64,000 bases of DNA, from contig NZ_CVTB01000166.1 of assembly GCF_001050015.1 (NCBI RefSeq), forward strand, positions 7,818-71,817. Direction: 5' to 3'. Made by a program: the position numbers and the translations under genes. Below the pieces are notes generated by a model. That model ran no database searches. It was not told where the DNA came from and was given only the letters and a program-made list of their open reading frames with translations. Shown here in pieces: positions 46,565 through 56,459 of this stretch (the first letter of the stretch is position 1; the number at the start of each line of letters is the position of its first letter). This DNA is from Mycolicibacterium malmesburyense (GTDB lineage Bacteria; Actinomycetota; Actinomycetes; Mycobacteriales; Mycobacteriaceae).

Positions 46565-46617
46565 GCGATTTGTGCGTGATTTCGATCGCTCAGCGATCGT
46601 TTTCACGCACAAATCGC
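46565..46617. repeat. 53-base near-perfect palindrome between convergent genes
   Basis: GCGATTTGTGCGTGA (46565-46579) and TCACGCACAAATCGC (46603-46617) are a 15-bp perfect inverted repeat. Inside, CGATCGCT (46583-46590) and AGCGATCG (46592-46599) are perfectly complementary around one base, separated from the outer stem by TTT on each side. It lies between convergent genes and is a strong candidate for a bidirectional terminator or a dispersed palindromic element. The remainder of 46389-46644 holds no gene. Confidence 0.8.
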
Positions 46618-46644
46618 GCCCGCGCAGCGGCTGCAGTCGGTGAG

Positions 46645-47115
46645 CTAGTCCCGCAGTCGCGGCCGCAGGCGCTCGGGGGCGATCGTCACCTCGGCTTCGA
46701 GGTCGGCGATCAGCGTCTCGGCGCACACGACCAGCCCGCTGACGTCGGCGCCGTGGGTGACAGAACCGTAGTCGGCGAGGCCGGCGCGCGCTCGGCGCAA
46801 CACCCCGAGCGCTCCCTTGGCGTTTCCGCGCTGCACGTGGGTGATGCCGACGGCGAGTTGGGCGAGGCTCTGCCAGAGTGAGCGTTCGTCCTGCGGGCGG
46901 TTCTTCCACGCGGCCTCGAACACCTCGTGCGCGTGGAACGCCATGCCCTCGTCGAGCAGTTCCTGGGCGTAGGTGAGGGTCTCCGCCGGCGGGAGGTCGA
47001 GGTCGTCGGGTATCCGCGCGACTCCCTCGCTGCCGTGAGGCAGCGGCCGCCCGAGCGCATCGCGGGGACGGGTGTTGCGGGGACGCCCGGCTTCGTCGCG
47101 GTCGCGCTCGGCCAT
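46645..47115 (-). CDS. DUF309 domain protein
   Basis: 156 aa. The DUF309 core is seen as AQELLDEGMAFHAHEVFEAAWKNRP and QSLAQLAVGITHVQRGNAKGALGVLRRA, an all-helical domain of unknown function. The N terminus RNTRPRDALGRPLPHG is typical of actinobacterial members. ATG 47115 chosen; ATG 47124 is in frame three codons earlier. Confidence 0.8.
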   Translation of the reverse strand: MAERDRDEAGRPRNTRPRDALGRPLPHGSEGVARIPDDLDLPPAETLTYAQELLDEGMAFHAHEVFEAAWKNRPQDERSLWQSLAQLAVGITHVQRGNAKGALGVLRRARAGLADYGSVTHGADVSGLVVCAETLIADLEAEVTIAPERLRPRLRD

Positions 47116-47198
47116 GAATCCCATCTTGGCACCCGCGGCTGCTCAGCGTTCAAGCAGCTCTGCCGCCTTCTCCCCGGGCAGCGCCCGCAGCGGCCCGG

Positions 47199-49820
47199 CT
47201 ACGCCGTGAGCGCGATGTGCTGGGCACCGTCGACGGCGGCGTACCTCTGCGGGCTGCACGTCAGCACGATCACCTGCCCGTCGCCACCGACCGCGTTGAA
47301 CACCGCCCCCATCTTCACCAGGCGGTCGGGGTCGGTGAACCCGAGCGCGTCGTCGATGACCACCGGAACGCTGTCCTCCTTGGCCACCAACGCGGCGCTC
47401 GCCAGGCGCGCCACGATGCCGAGTTGTTCCTTCGCCCCGCCCGACAGCGAGTCATAAGGCACGGTGCGACCGGACAGCGTGCGGGTGCAGATCCGCAGCG
47501 CGTTGTCGACCTCCACCTCGAAGCTGTCGCCGAACACCATGCGGCCCAACCGCTCCACCTCGCCCCGGAACGGGTCGACGTATCGCGAGCGGGTGGATTC
47601 GCGGTGCCGCGCGATCACCGATCGCAGCAGTTCGGCAGCCCGCGCACGGCGCTGCACGCTCGAGTACTCGGCCAGCGCGTGCACCCGTTCCGACTCGGCC
47701 TCGTCGAGCTTGCCCTTGCGCCCTTCGGTTCCGTACACCTTCAGCCGCGCGGCGACCTCGCGCAACTCCTCGGCCACCTCCTCGTGGCTGGCCGACAGGG
47801 CCTCGGCTCGCCGCGTCACCTCCTGGAGAGCCGCGGCAACGGCATCGGGCGCGGCACGGGTCAGTTCCTCGCTCAGTTCGGCGACGAGGGCCGCGGCCCG
47901 CAGCGCCTCCTCGGCGTGCGCCTGCGCCCCGAGCGCCAGCTCGTCGTCGCCGACGGTGGCCCGCTGCCCCTCCAGCCGATCGCGGGCCAGTGTGAGCTCC
48001 GACCGTGCTCCCGCGAGCTTCTCGCTGAGCACGGTTGCCCGAGTCTCACACTCCCCCAATCGCTTTGCCGCTTCCTCGGCCACCTTGCGGTGCTTCTCAC
48101 AATCGGCGATGGCCTGCTTCTGTGCAGCCGTCGCGGCGTCGAGCTCGACGCGGGCACCGCTCGCGTCGGCCTCGAACAGCTCGGCCACCTCCGGTTTACC
48201 GGCGGTGAGCTCAGCCAGTCGCTGCTTGAGCCGGTCGGTCGACTGCTCGGATGTCAGCGCCTCGACGGTCGCGCTCAACCGGTCACGAGTGGTGGCCAAG
48301 TCCTGCCGCCGTTGATCGAGGGTGCGCGCCGCGGCGATGTCGGCGACACCGCACGCCTCGAGCGCTGACGCCAGGACCTCCTGTGCGGCATCGAGTTTGG
48401 CCTGCGTCTCGGACGCCGGCGCGCCGGGTATCAGCCGAGCGGTCAACAGGTCCGGCACCTCGATCGCCGTCTCGGCGCTGACGCTGTCCGTCCATGTCTC
48501 CCCCGCGCCGAGGGTGAGTGTCTGACCCCCGACGCGCACCTCAACGTCGGCGGCCGCGATCAACTCAATGTGCGCCGACGCCAACTCGACCTGCGCCGCC
48601 ACGGCGTCGACGGTCGCCTTGGCGGATTCGATGGCCCGCATACCCCCGCCGGTCAACCGGATCTCGGCGAGTTCGCCATCCACGCGTTCGAGGTCCCGCT
48701 GCGCGGCCTCGATCTTCGACAGTTGCGCGGCGACGCGGTCGGCCTCATCGCGGTCGGCAAGGCGTTGCACGGTCCGTCGGGCGGCTTCGACACGGGCTTG
48801 GTTGGCCTCCAACGCATTTCGCGCCTGCTGCGCGTCGGTCTCCGCCAGCTCGGCAACCTCGGCGGCGGTCGACCGGTCGTCGGCAGCCTGGGCGGCGGCA
48901 GCCTCGAGCTCGGTCATCGCGGCGGCACGCTGCTCGATGTCGGCCCGCAACCGCCTGCGCTCGTCGACCGCGGCACGCGACGTGTCGTGCTTGGCTTGGG
49001 CCGCCGCGGCGACCAGCTCCGCCTCCTTGAGCTGACCCTTGAGCCCGGCGACCTCTTCGGCGGCCTTCTGCGCGACGGCGACCTGCTCGGCGGCCTCAAC
49101 GCGTTCGACCTGCAACCGGGCCAGTTCGTCGGTGAGGGTGGCGTGGGTGCGCACCGCGTCGTCGACCTCTGCGACGGCGGCCGCCGCCGCGGCCTTCGCC
49201 TCCTCGGCCGCTCGCAATCGGCTGGTGGCGGCCGCCCATTCGCCGGTGGGCCTGCCGGTGCGGGTGAAGTACCGCAGGTATTCCTCTTCGACGCGGTCGA
49301 CCAGCAGCGGCTCTGCGCCCGAAAGCGCCACCGCCTCACCGGCTGCGACGTCGAGCGCGCGCGACAACGCATCACACCCGGACAGGTCCACCGCCGCCGT
49401 CGACCCCGACTGCAACACCCGCTGCGCCTGCCACAGGCACGTGTCGACGGTTTCGTCCAGCATGGCCCGCACCCGGTCGTGCGCGTCGTCGCCCGTGAGC
49501 TGCTCGCGGCGCGGCTCCAGAATGGTCAGCTCGGTCGAGAAGCGCTTGTGGAAGCGTTTGCGGTACACGAACCGATATGGGCCCGTCGAAATTTCAGCCT
49601 CGACCTCAGCGCCGACGTCGGCGTGCGTCGGCTTGACCTCTTTGACCTCTTTCTTACCCGACCTGTCCTTGGCCTCGATCAACAGGTCCAACGCCTCGAT
49701 CATCGAGGACTTGCCGATCTCGTTGGCGCCGCTGACGATCACCACGCCGTGATCGGGAAACTCGATCTCGCGGTGCGTGATACCGCGGTAGTTGGTCAGG
49801 ACCAGACGATGCAGTTTCAC
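47199..49820 (-). CDS. SbcC/RecF-type AAA ATPase (Rv1278-like)
   Basis: 873-aa SMC-like ATPase. Walker A GANEIGKSS (31-39) at the N terminus; about 550 residues of Ala/Glu/Arg-rich coiled coil; C-terminal signature LSGGAKEQLG and Walker B PVVIDDALGF. No obvious central CxxC zinc hook is seen, unlike SbcC/Rad50. GTG start overlaps the stop of the nuclease gene (GTGA), so the two form an SbcC/SbcD-like pair acting on DNA ends. Confidence 0.9.
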   Translation of the reverse strand: MKLHRLVLTNYRGITHREIEFPDHGVVIVSGANEIGKSSMIEALDLLIEAKDRSGKKEVKEVKPTHADVGAEVEAEISTGPYRFVYRKRFHKRFSTELTILEPRREQLTGDDAHDRVRAMLDETVDTCLWQAQRVLQSGSTAAVDLSGCDALSRALDVAAGEAVALSGAEPLLVDRVEEEYLRYFTRTGRPTGEWAAATSRLRAAEEAKAAAAAAVAEVDDAVRTHATLTDELARLQVERVEAAEQVAVAQKAAEEVAGLKGQLKEAELVAAAAQAKHDTSRAAVDERRRLRADIEQRAAAMTELEAAAAQAADDRSTAAEVAELAETDAQQARNALEANQARVEAARRTVQRLADRDEADRVAAQLSKIEAAQRDLERVDGELAEIRLTGGGMRAIESAKATVDAVAAQVELASAHIELIAAADVEVRVGGQTLTLGAGETWTDSVSAETAIEVPDLLTARLIPGAPASETQAKLDAAQEVLASALEACGVADIAAARTLDQRRQDLATTRDRLSATVEALTSEQSTDRLKQRLAELTAGKPEVAELFEADASGARVELDAATAAQKQAIADCEKHRKVAEEAAKRLGECETRATVLSEKLAGARSELTLARDRLEGQRATVGDDELALGAQAHAEEALRAAALVAELSEELTRAAPDAVAAALQEVTRRAEALSASHEEVAEELREVAARLKVYGTEGRKGKLDEAESERVHALAEYSSVQRRARAAELLRSVIARHRESTRSRYVDPFRGEVERLGRMVFGDSFEVEVDNALRICTRTLSGRTVPYDSLSGGAKEQLGIVARLASAALVAKEDSVPVVIDDALGFTDPDRLVKMGAVFNAVGGDGQVIVLTCSPQRYAAVDGAQHIALTA

Positions 49821-50965
49821 GCGACACCCCGATCCGACAACCGCAGAAGCAACGCGAGGGCGGCCCGGGCGTCGTCGGCCTCCTCGCCCTCCGAGCGCGC
49901 CGTCGCGACCAGTTCGTCGACGGCCGATGCGGCGAACCCGCCGATGCCGAGATCGTCGAACTCACCGTCGGCGGGGATGACCGCGATGTCGCTCTGCTTC
50001 TCGTCCACCCGCAACGCCGCGAAGAGTCGCGCATACTTGTCCAGGCACGCGTCGAGCGCGGCCTTGTCGGTGACGGTCAGCGACCCGGTCAACGCGAGGC
50101 GGACCACCGTACGTTCCTTGTCGGGCAACAGATCCAGGTTGATGTCGAGATCGGCGACGTCGCGGTCGCTGTCCACGCCGCGGCGCAGGGTCACGAACCG
50201 CCAGCGGCCGACCTTTTGCGGTTCGACGGTCACCGGATGCGCCGGATCGTCCTCGTCGACGTCGACGATCAGCACATGACCCGAATCGACCTCGATGTCG
50301 TCGTAGTTGGTGACCTCCGGAGACCCCGAATACCAGATCCGCCCGGTGGATCCGACCTGCATCCGAGAGTGCTTGTCTCCCAGCGCCACATAGTGAACCG
50401 CGCCGCGGTCGACGGCCGCCTCGAGCGCCGCCAGGCGGATCAGCGACGCGCGGTCCTTGTCCGGCACGAAGATGTCCACGCCGCCGTGGCCGACGACGAT
50501 CCGCGTCACCCCGTCGGCGGGCAGTCCGTCGAGCACACCGGCCACCGGGTCCGACGACGGCGCCTTGGAGGTCCACGGCGCCGCCACTAACTCCAGCCCG
50601 AGCCGCACCTCGTGTACGCCCGCGCGGTCGAGCACCGACACGTTGGCGGGGCACTCGGCGACGAACAGCGGGCTGGTGTACACCGACGAGGCGTCGAGCG
50701 GATCGTGGTTGCCGGGCAGCAGGTAGACGGGAACGCCGATGGCGCGCATGGCTTCGAGCGACTGGCTGACGTCCCTGGGCGCGAGTTGGTTGTGCTCGAA
50801 GACGTCGCCGGCGACGACGACGAACTCCGCACCGGCGTCGGCCGCCACCCGCCCCAACTCCGCCACCGCATCACGGCGCGCAGCCGAATAACGGGGCTGC
50901 GCCTCGCCATTGAGGAAATACCGCGTCATGCCGAGTTGCCAGTCGGCGGTATGCACGAATCGCAT
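49817..50965 (-). CDS. SbcD/Mre11-like metallophosphoesterase (Rv1277-like)
   Basis: 382-aa calcineurin-fold nuclease. Metal motifs: D8 with Q10 (HTADWQLG), GDVFEHNQ (D54), GNHD (86-88) and GHGGVD. Canonical SbcD has D-x-H in motif I; here the His is Gln. A C-terminal capping region of about 150 residues follows. ATG 50965 has GGAGGGG about 10 bases upstream. Coupled to the ATPase gene. Confidence 0.88.
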   Translation of the reverse strand: MRFVHTADWQLGMTRYFLNGEAQPRYSAARRDAVAELGRVAADAGAEFVVVAGDVFEHNQLAPRDVSQSLEAMRAIGVPVYLLPGNHDPLDASSVYTSPLFVAECPANVSVLDRAGVHEVRLGLELVAAPWTSKAPSSDPVAGVLDGLPADGVTRIVVGHGGVDIFVPDKDRASLIRLAALEAAVDRGAVHYVALGDKHSRMQVGSTGRIWYSGSPEVTNYDDIEVDSGHVLIVDVDEDDPAHPVTVEPQKVGRWRFVTLRRGVDSDRDVADLDINLDLLPDKERTVVRLALTGSLTVTDKAALDACLDKYARLFAALRVDEKQSDIAVIPADGEFDDLGIGGFAASAVDELVATARSEGEEADDARAALALLLRLSDRGVA

Positions 50966-51067
50966 CTCAGCACGCCCCTCCGCTTGTCTGTTTGCCGGGC
51001 ACCGCGAGTGTATGGCGGTCCACCGACAAGTCCCGGGAGGTGCGGCGGCATGCCTTACCGTTAGTCC

Positions 51068-51586
51068 GTGACCGACCGGTTCCGCACGCTGCTTCTGCTC
51101 CGACACGCCAAGTCGGGCTATCCGGCCGGTGTCGGCGACCACGACCGTCCGCTGGCACCGCGGGGTGTGCGCGAGGCCGGATTGGCCGGCGACTGGTTGC
51201 GGGCGCACGGACCCGCCGTCGACGCCGTGTTGTGTTCGACCGCGACCCGGACCCGCGAGACGCTCGCCCGCACCCGGGTCGCCGCGCCCGTGCAGTACCG
51301 GGATCGCCTCTACGACGCGACTCCAGGCACGGTGATCGACGAGATCAACCGGGTGCCGTCGCTCTTCGACCTCGAGGTGCAGACACTGCTGGTCATCGGG
51401 CACGAGCCGGCGATGTCGGGCGTCGCGCTCGGCCTGGCCACCGTCGAGGGCAGCAACAGCGCTGCGGCCGAACAGATCTCGATGAAATTCCCGACGTCTT
51501 CGATCGCGGTGTTGCGCACCGGCGAGTCGTGGGACGGGCTCGCGCTCGACGGTGCCTCGCTGGTCACCTTCCACGTGCCGCGCTAG
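51068..51586 (+). CDS. SixA-like histidine phosphatase (Rv1276c-like)
   Basis: 172-aa histidine phosphatase superfamily protein. The catalytic motif is LLLRHAKSGYP at residues 9-19; the second His is in VIGHEPAMSGVA. Small size and the RHAKS motif match SixA, which dephosphorylates phosphohistidine on proteins. GTG start. Divergent from the nuclease gene. Confidence 0.87.
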   Translation: MTDRFRTLLLLRHAKSGYPAGVGDHDRPLAPRGVREAGLAGDWLRAHGPAVDAVLCSTATRTRETLARTRVAAPVQYRDRLYDATPGTVIDEINRVPSLFDLEVQTLLVIGHEPAMSGVALGLATVEGSNSAAAEQISMKFPTSSIAVLRTGESWDGLALDGASLVTFHVPR

Positions 51587-51595
51587 GCGGCGGCG

Positions 51596-52156
51596 TCAGG
51601 CGCGGGTGGCGAGCGTCAGCTCCATCAACTTGATCGCCATTCCGCAGGCGTCCAATCCCGGCGCCTGCGGGTTGACCCACCAGCCAACGACACCGGCCGC
51701 GTCACTGGCCACACCGCACGCGCCGTTCGGGTCGTTGGGTCGCATCACGATGGACTGGATCCCGGCGACCCTGCGGTCCTCGATGCGGTAGTTCAACCGC
51801 TGCGCGACCTCGCGTTCGTTGTCGAGGCTGCCCTGCTCGAACCAGAACCGGGTGATGTCGACCAGTCCCTGCGGGTTGGCCGCCTGCCAGCGGCACACCG
51901 CGCCGACGAACGTGCTCTGGATGTCGAGGGGGTCCGCGCCCACGGTCTCGGCGAGGATGTCCTCGGTCAGCACCTCACACTCTTTGAGCAGATTCGGGTA
52001 CTGCCGCTCGGAATCCTGGTTGCGCGGCCCTCCGCCGCCCGAACCCGACTTGGCCGCGGTGCCCTCGACGGTCTGCGTGCAACCGGTGAGCAGTGACAGC
52101 ACCGCCAGCACAGCGATGAGGCCGGCACCCAGCCGACGAGCGATCGCGGTTGTCAT
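51596..52156 (-). CDS. lprC: Lipoprotein LprC
   Basis: 186-aa DUF3558-type lipoprotein. Signal with lipobox LLTGC (Cys26), then a G/S linker and a compact domain with four further cysteines (ECEVL, AVCRW, GACGVA, DACGMA). ATG overlaps the lprB stop (ATGA). Matches the mycobacterial lprB-lprC pair; function unknown. Confidence 0.85.
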   Translation of the reverse strand: MTTAIARRLGAGLIAVLAVLSLLTGCTQTVEGTAAKSGSGGGGPRNQDSERQYPNLLKECEVLTEDILAETVGADPLDIQSTFVGAVCRWQAANPQGLVDITRFWFEQGSLDNEREVAQRLNYRIEDRRVAGIQSIVMRPNDPNGACGVASDAAGVVGWWVNPQAPGLDACGMAIKLMELTLATRA

Positions 52157-52710
52157 TCGGAATTCACAATCGATTGACGGGTCAGTTCCTTGGCGACGTC
52201 ACAGGGTTCGGGGAACGGCTTGTTGGCGAAGCTGACCGACCACTCGATGAAGTCGTCGTCGAACTGGATGCCGATCTCGCACAGGTTCGTGCCCGCGATC
52301 GGGTCGTCACCCACCGCGATGAACCCGTCGTGGCCCTCGATGGTGATGTCCTCGACGCTGGTGCGCGAGAGCTCCTCGGTCTTGCGCTCGCGGCCGATGG
52401 GACTGCCGCGGAACCAGCTGAACGAGAAGTGGGGACCGAGGATGCTGCCGCCGGCCAGCCACTGGCACCCGACCGAGGTCTTGGCTGTGTTGACCAGCCC
52501 CGGCACACGGGTCAACCTCATGACCTCCTGATCGCTGACGCCGCCGCACTCCGGGAAGAACGGGCCGTGCGACACGTCCTCCGCGGGCGCCGGGTTGTCC
52601 TCGGGCACCTGCGGGCCGGTGGGCTCCGAATCCGAGCATGCGGCGGACAGCGGGATGACCACCGCGGCCACGACGGCCAGGCAGCGGGTCATGCGCGTGC
52701 TGTGAGTCAC
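52153..52710 (-). CDS. lprB: Lipoprotein LprB
   Basis: 185-aa lipoprotein of the same DUF3558 family. Lipobox LSAAC (Cys25); cysteines in PECGG, VGCQW, NLCEIG and EPCDV. GTG 52710 gives the length recalled for Rv1274; an internal ATG at 52692 is possible. Divergent from the ABC transporter genes and cotranscribed with lprC. Confidence 0.85.
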   Translation of the reverse strand: MTHSTRMTRCLAVVAAVVIPLSAACSDSEPTGPQVPEDNPAPAEDVSHGPFFPECGGVSDQEVMRLTRVPGLVNTAKTSVGCQWLAGGSILGPHFSFSWFRGSPIGRERKTEELSRTSVEDITIEGHDGFIAVGDDPIAGTNLCEIGIQFDDDFIEWSVSFANKPFPEPCDVAKELTRQSIVNSE

Positions 52711-52796
52711 GCCATGCACTGTAGCGGCCACTGTTGGGGTGAACCACCGACATGCCGGTTGACCAGCCCATATGAAGAATGTGCGACAGTAGCGGA

Positions 52797-54545
52797 ATGT
52801 TATGGGCGCTGCTACGACAGTACGCGCGGCCATATCGGACGCTGCTCGCCACCGTCGCCACGCTCCAGCTGGTCAGCACACTCGCCTCGCTGTATCTACC
52901 GACGGTCAACGCGGCGATCATCGACGACGGCGTCGCGGTCGGGAACCTGCGCCGGATCGTCGAGCTGGGTGGCGTGATGCTGGCCGTAACCGCGCTGCAG
53001 GTGGTGTGCGCGGTGGGGGCGGTGTACTTCGGCTCGCGGGCGGGCATGGGCGTCGGGCGCGATCTGCGCGCGGCGGTGTTCGACCACGTCACCGGCTTCT
53101 CGGCCGAGGACGCCGCGCGGTTCGGTGCGCCGTCGCTGATCACCCGCACCACCAACGACGTGCAGCAGATCCAGCTGCTGGTGCAGCTGACGTGCACGAT
53201 GCTGGTCACCGCGCCGATCATGTCGATCGGCGGCATCTTCATGGCCCTGCACCAGGACGCCGGGCTGTCCTGGCTGCTGTTGGTCAGCGTGCCGATCCTG
53301 GCCCTGTCCAACTACTGGATCACGCGCCATCTGCTTCCGATCTTCCGGCGGATGCAGCAGCTGGTGGACGGCATCAACCGGGTGATGCGCGATCAGCTCG
53401 CCGGCCTTCGGGTGATTCGCGCATTCGCCCGGGAGCCGTTCGAACGCAACCGCTTCGCCGACGCCAACCACGCGCTCGCGGAGACCGCGCTCGAGGCGGG
53501 GCGGTGGCAGGCGCTGATGCTGCCCACCACGACGCTGGTGATCAACGTGTCGAGCGTCGCGTTGATCTGGTTCGGCGGGTTACGGATCGACGCCGGGCAG
53601 ATGCAGGTGGGGTCGCTGATCGCGTTCTTGGCCTACTTCATGCAGATCCTGATGGCGGTGCTGCTGGCCACGTTCATCCTCGTCATCATTCCGCGGGCGT
53701 CGGTGTGCGCGGATCGCATCTCGGAGGTGTTGTCGACCACGCCGCAGATCGTGTCGCCCGAACGACCGGTGCGACCGTCGAGGATCCGGGGCGAGGTCCG
53801 GTTGGAGGCCGCGACGTTCTGCTATCCCGGCGCGGAACGCCCTGTTCTGCAGGATGTCTCGCTGGCGGCGCACCCCGGCACGATGACGGCGGTGGTCGGC
53901 TCCACGGGCTCGGGCAAGTCGACGCTGGTGTCGCTGATCTGCCGGATGTACGACCCGACAAGCGGTTCGGTGCTGCTCGACGGCGTCGACGTGCGCGACT
54001 ACGACCCCGAACAGCTGTGGTCGGTGCTCGGGTTGGTGCCGCAGCGTGGATACCTGTTCTCGGGAACCGTCGCCGACAACCTGCAGATCGGCATGGCCCC
54101 AGGACATGTGGCTACCGAGGAACAGATGTGGGATGCGTTGCGAGTGGCGGCCGCCGACGATTTCGTGCGTGCGCATCCCGACGGCCTGGCGATGCGGGTC
54201 GCGCAAGGGGGCGCGAACTTTTCGGGCGGACAGCGCCAGCGGTTGGCCATCGCCCGCGCGGTGATCCGCCGGCCCGCCGTGTACCTGTTCGACGACGCGT
54301 TCTCGGCGCTCGACGTCCACACGGATGCGCGCGTGCGCACGGCGCTGCGCGAGGTTTCGGCAGAAGCGACGGTGATCGTTGTCGCACAGCGCATCTCCAC
54401 CGTGACCGGGGCGGATCAGATCGTCGTCATCGACGACGGCCGCATCGTGGGGCTCGGAACCCACGAAACCCTGCTGACGGAGTGCCCCGAGTACGCCGAA
54501 TTCGCCGACTCACAGTCGCTCGCCAGGGTGGGAGACGCTCAGTGA
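52797..54545 (+). CDS. ABC transporter, fused membrane and ATPase domains (Rv1273c-like)
   Basis: 582 aa. Six transmembrane helices in the first 310 residues, then a nucleotide-binding domain: Walker [10 protein letters not shown], signature NFSGGQRQR, Walker [13 protein letters not shown]. The Asp replacing the catalytic Glu (DDAFS) marks a degenerate site, normal for one half of a heterodimer with the next gene. ATG 52797 has no good ribosome site and may be leaderless. Confidence 0.92.
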   Translation: MLWALLRQYARPYRTLLATVATLQLVSTLASLYLPTVNAAIIDDGVAVGNLRRIVELGGVMLAVTALQVVCAVGAVYFGSRAGMGVGRDLRAAVFDHVTGFSAEDAARFGAPSLITRTTNDVQQIQLLVQLTCTMLVTAPIMSIGGIFMALHQDAGLSWLLLVSVPILALSNYWITRHLLPIFRRMQQLVDGINRVMRDQLAGLRVIRAFAREPFERNRFADANHALAETALEAGRWQALMLPTTTLVINVSSVALIWFGGLRIDAGQMQVGSLIAFLAYFMQILMAVLLATFILVIIPRASVCADRISEVLSTTPQIVSPERPVRPSRIRGEVRLEAATFCYPGAERPVLQDVSLAAHPGTMTAVVGSTGSGKSTLVSLICRMYDPTSGSVLLDGVDVRDYDPEQLWSVLGLVPQRGYLFSGTVADNLQIGMAPGHVATEEQMWDALRVAAADDFVRAHPDGLAMRVAQGGANFSGGQRQRLAIARAVIRRPAVYLFDDAFSALDVHTDARVRTALREVSAEATVIVVAQRISTVTGADQIVVIDDGRIVGLGTHETLLTECPEYAEFADSQSLARVGDAQ

Positions 54546-56440
54546 GCGCCCCGATGACCCGACCGATCCGCGGCCAGGTGCAGGCACCGACGCAACGCTC
54601 ACGCGACTTCACCGGCTCGGCAACCAGATTGGTCAAGCGGCTGACACCGCAGCGCGGGCTGACCGCGGCCGTGATACTCCTCGGCATCGGCGGCATCGCG
54701 ATCAGCGTCGTCGGGCCGCGAATCCTGGGACACGCGACCGACCTCCTCTTCAACGGCGTGATCGGTCGCCAGTTGCCTGCCGGGCTGACCAAGGAGCAGG
54801 CCATCGACGCCGCCCGCGCCCGCGGTGACGCCACGTTCGCCGATCTGCTGTCGGGGATGAACGTCGTGCCCGGCCGCGGTGTGGACTTCGGCGCGGTCGG
54901 TCGCACGCTGCTGCTCGCGCTCGGCCTGTATCTCGTTGCCGCGCTGCTGGTGTGGTTGCAGGCCCGGCTGCTCAACGTCGCGGTGCAGCGCACCATGGTG
55001 TCGCTGCGCTCAGACGTCGAGGACAAGATCCACCGGATGCCGCTGTCGTATTTCGACTCTCGACAGCGCGGCGAGGTGCTCAGCCGGGTCACCAACGACG
55101 TCGACAACATCCAGCAGTCGCTGTCGATGACGATCAGCCAATTGTTGACGTCCGTGCTGACCGTGCTGTCGGTGCTGGTGATGATGTTGACCATCTCACC
55201 GCTGCTGACGCTGCTGACCGTGGTGACGGTGCCGCTGTCGCTGTGGGCGACGCGGGTGATCGCCCGCCGGTCGCAGCGGCTGTTCGTCGCGCAGTGGGCC
55301 AACACCGGGCGGCTGAACGCCCACATCGAGGAGACCTACAGCGGGTTCACCATCGTCAAGACGTTCGGCCACCGCGCCGCGGCCCAGGAGCGCTTCCGCG
55401 AGTGCAACGACGCCGTCTACGAGTCGGCGTTCGGCGCCCAGTTCTTCTCCGGTCTCGTCGGGCCCGCGACCACGTTCATCGGCAACCTGAGCTATGTCGC
55501 GGTCGCCGTCGTCGGCGGTTTGCAGGTGGCCACCGGCCAGATCACCCTCGGCAGCATCCAGGCGTTCATTCAGTACGTCCGGCAGTTCAACCAGCCGCTG
55601 ACGCAGGTGGCCGGGATGTACAACACGCTGCAGTCCGGCGTGGCCAGCGCGGAGCGGGTGTTCGACCTGCTCGACGCGCCCGAGGAGACGCCCGATCCCG
55701 CGGCGGAGCTGCCCGTCGGGCGAGCCGGTCGGGTCGAGTTCGAGGACGTCACGTTCGGCTACCACCCCGATACGCCGGTGATCCGCAACCTGTCACTGAT
55801 CGCGCAACCCGGCAGCACGGTCGCGATCGTCGGGCCGACGGGCGCGGGCAAGACGACGCTGGTGAACCTGTTGATGCGGTTCTACGACGTCGATTCCGGC
55901 CGGATTCTGGTTGACGGCGTGGACATCTCGACGGTCAGCCGGGATTCGCTGCGGTCGCGGATCGGGATGGTCCTGCAGGACACCTGGCTGTTCGGCGGCA
56001 CCATCTTCGAGAACATCGCCTACGGCAGGCCCGATGCCTCCGAGGACGAAGTGCTCGCGGCCGCCAGAGCCGCGTACGTCGACCGGTTCGTGCACATGCT
56101 CCCCGACGGCTACCAGACACGCGTCAGCGACGACGGGGGCACGATCAGCGCCGGCGAGAAACAGCTCATCACGATCGCGCGCGCGGTCCTCGCGCAGCCC
56201 AGTCTGTTGGTGCTCGACGAGGCGACCAGCTCGGTGGACACCCGCACGGAGCTGCTGATCCAGCAGGCCATGGCCGAGTTGCGCCGGGATCGAACGAGTT
56301 TCATCATCGCCCACCGGCTCTCGACGATCCGGGACGCCGACCTCATCGTGGTGATGGACGAGGGTCAGATCGTCGAACGCGGGACGCACGCCGAGCTCAT
56401 CGCTAAGCATGGCGCTTATTGGTCCATGACGCGGGCCTGA
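54542..56440 (+). CDS. ABC transporter partner, fused membrane and ATPase domains (Rv1272c-like)
   Basis: 632 aa. Six helices with an extended periplasmic loop after the first (about 80-115), then Walker [10 protein letters not shown], signature TISAGEKQL, Walker [10 protein letters not shown] with a proper catalytic Glu. GTG overlaps the stop of its partner (GTGA). Rv1272c/Rv1273c are exporter-fold proteins for which lipid import has been proposed; substrate here is unknown. Confidence 0.92.
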   Translation: MSAPMTRPIRGQVQAPTQRSRDFTGSATRLVKRLTPQRGLTAAVILLGIGGIAISVVGPRILGHATDLLFNGVIGRQLPAGLTKEQAIDAARARGDATFADLLSGMNVVPGRGVDFGAVGRTLLLALGLYLVAALLVWLQARLLNVAVQRTMVSLRSDVEDKIHRMPLSYFDSRQRGEVLSRVTNDVDNIQQSLSMTISQLLTSVLTVLSVLVMMLTISPLLTLLTVVTVPLSLWATRVIARRSQRLFVAQWANTGRLNAHIEETYSGFTIVKTFGHRAAAQERFRECNDAVYESAFGAQFFSGLVGPATTFIGNLSYVAVAVVGGLQVATGQITLGSIQAFIQYVRQFNQPLTQVAGMYNTLQSGVASAERVFDLLDAPEETPDPAAELPVGRAGRVEFEDVTFGYHPDTPVIRNLSLIAQPGSTVAIVGPTGAGKTTLVNLLMRFYDVDSGRILVDGVDISTVSRDSLRSRIGMVLQDTWLFGGTIFENIAYGRPDASEDEVLAAARAAYVDRFVHMLPDGYQTRVSDDGGTISAGEKQLITIARAVLAQPSLLVLDEATSSVDTRTELLIQQAMAELRRDRTSFIIAHRLSTIRDADLIVVMDEGQIVERGTHAELIAKHGAYWSMTRA

Positions 56441-56459
56441 GCGCCGTAGGCTCGAGACG

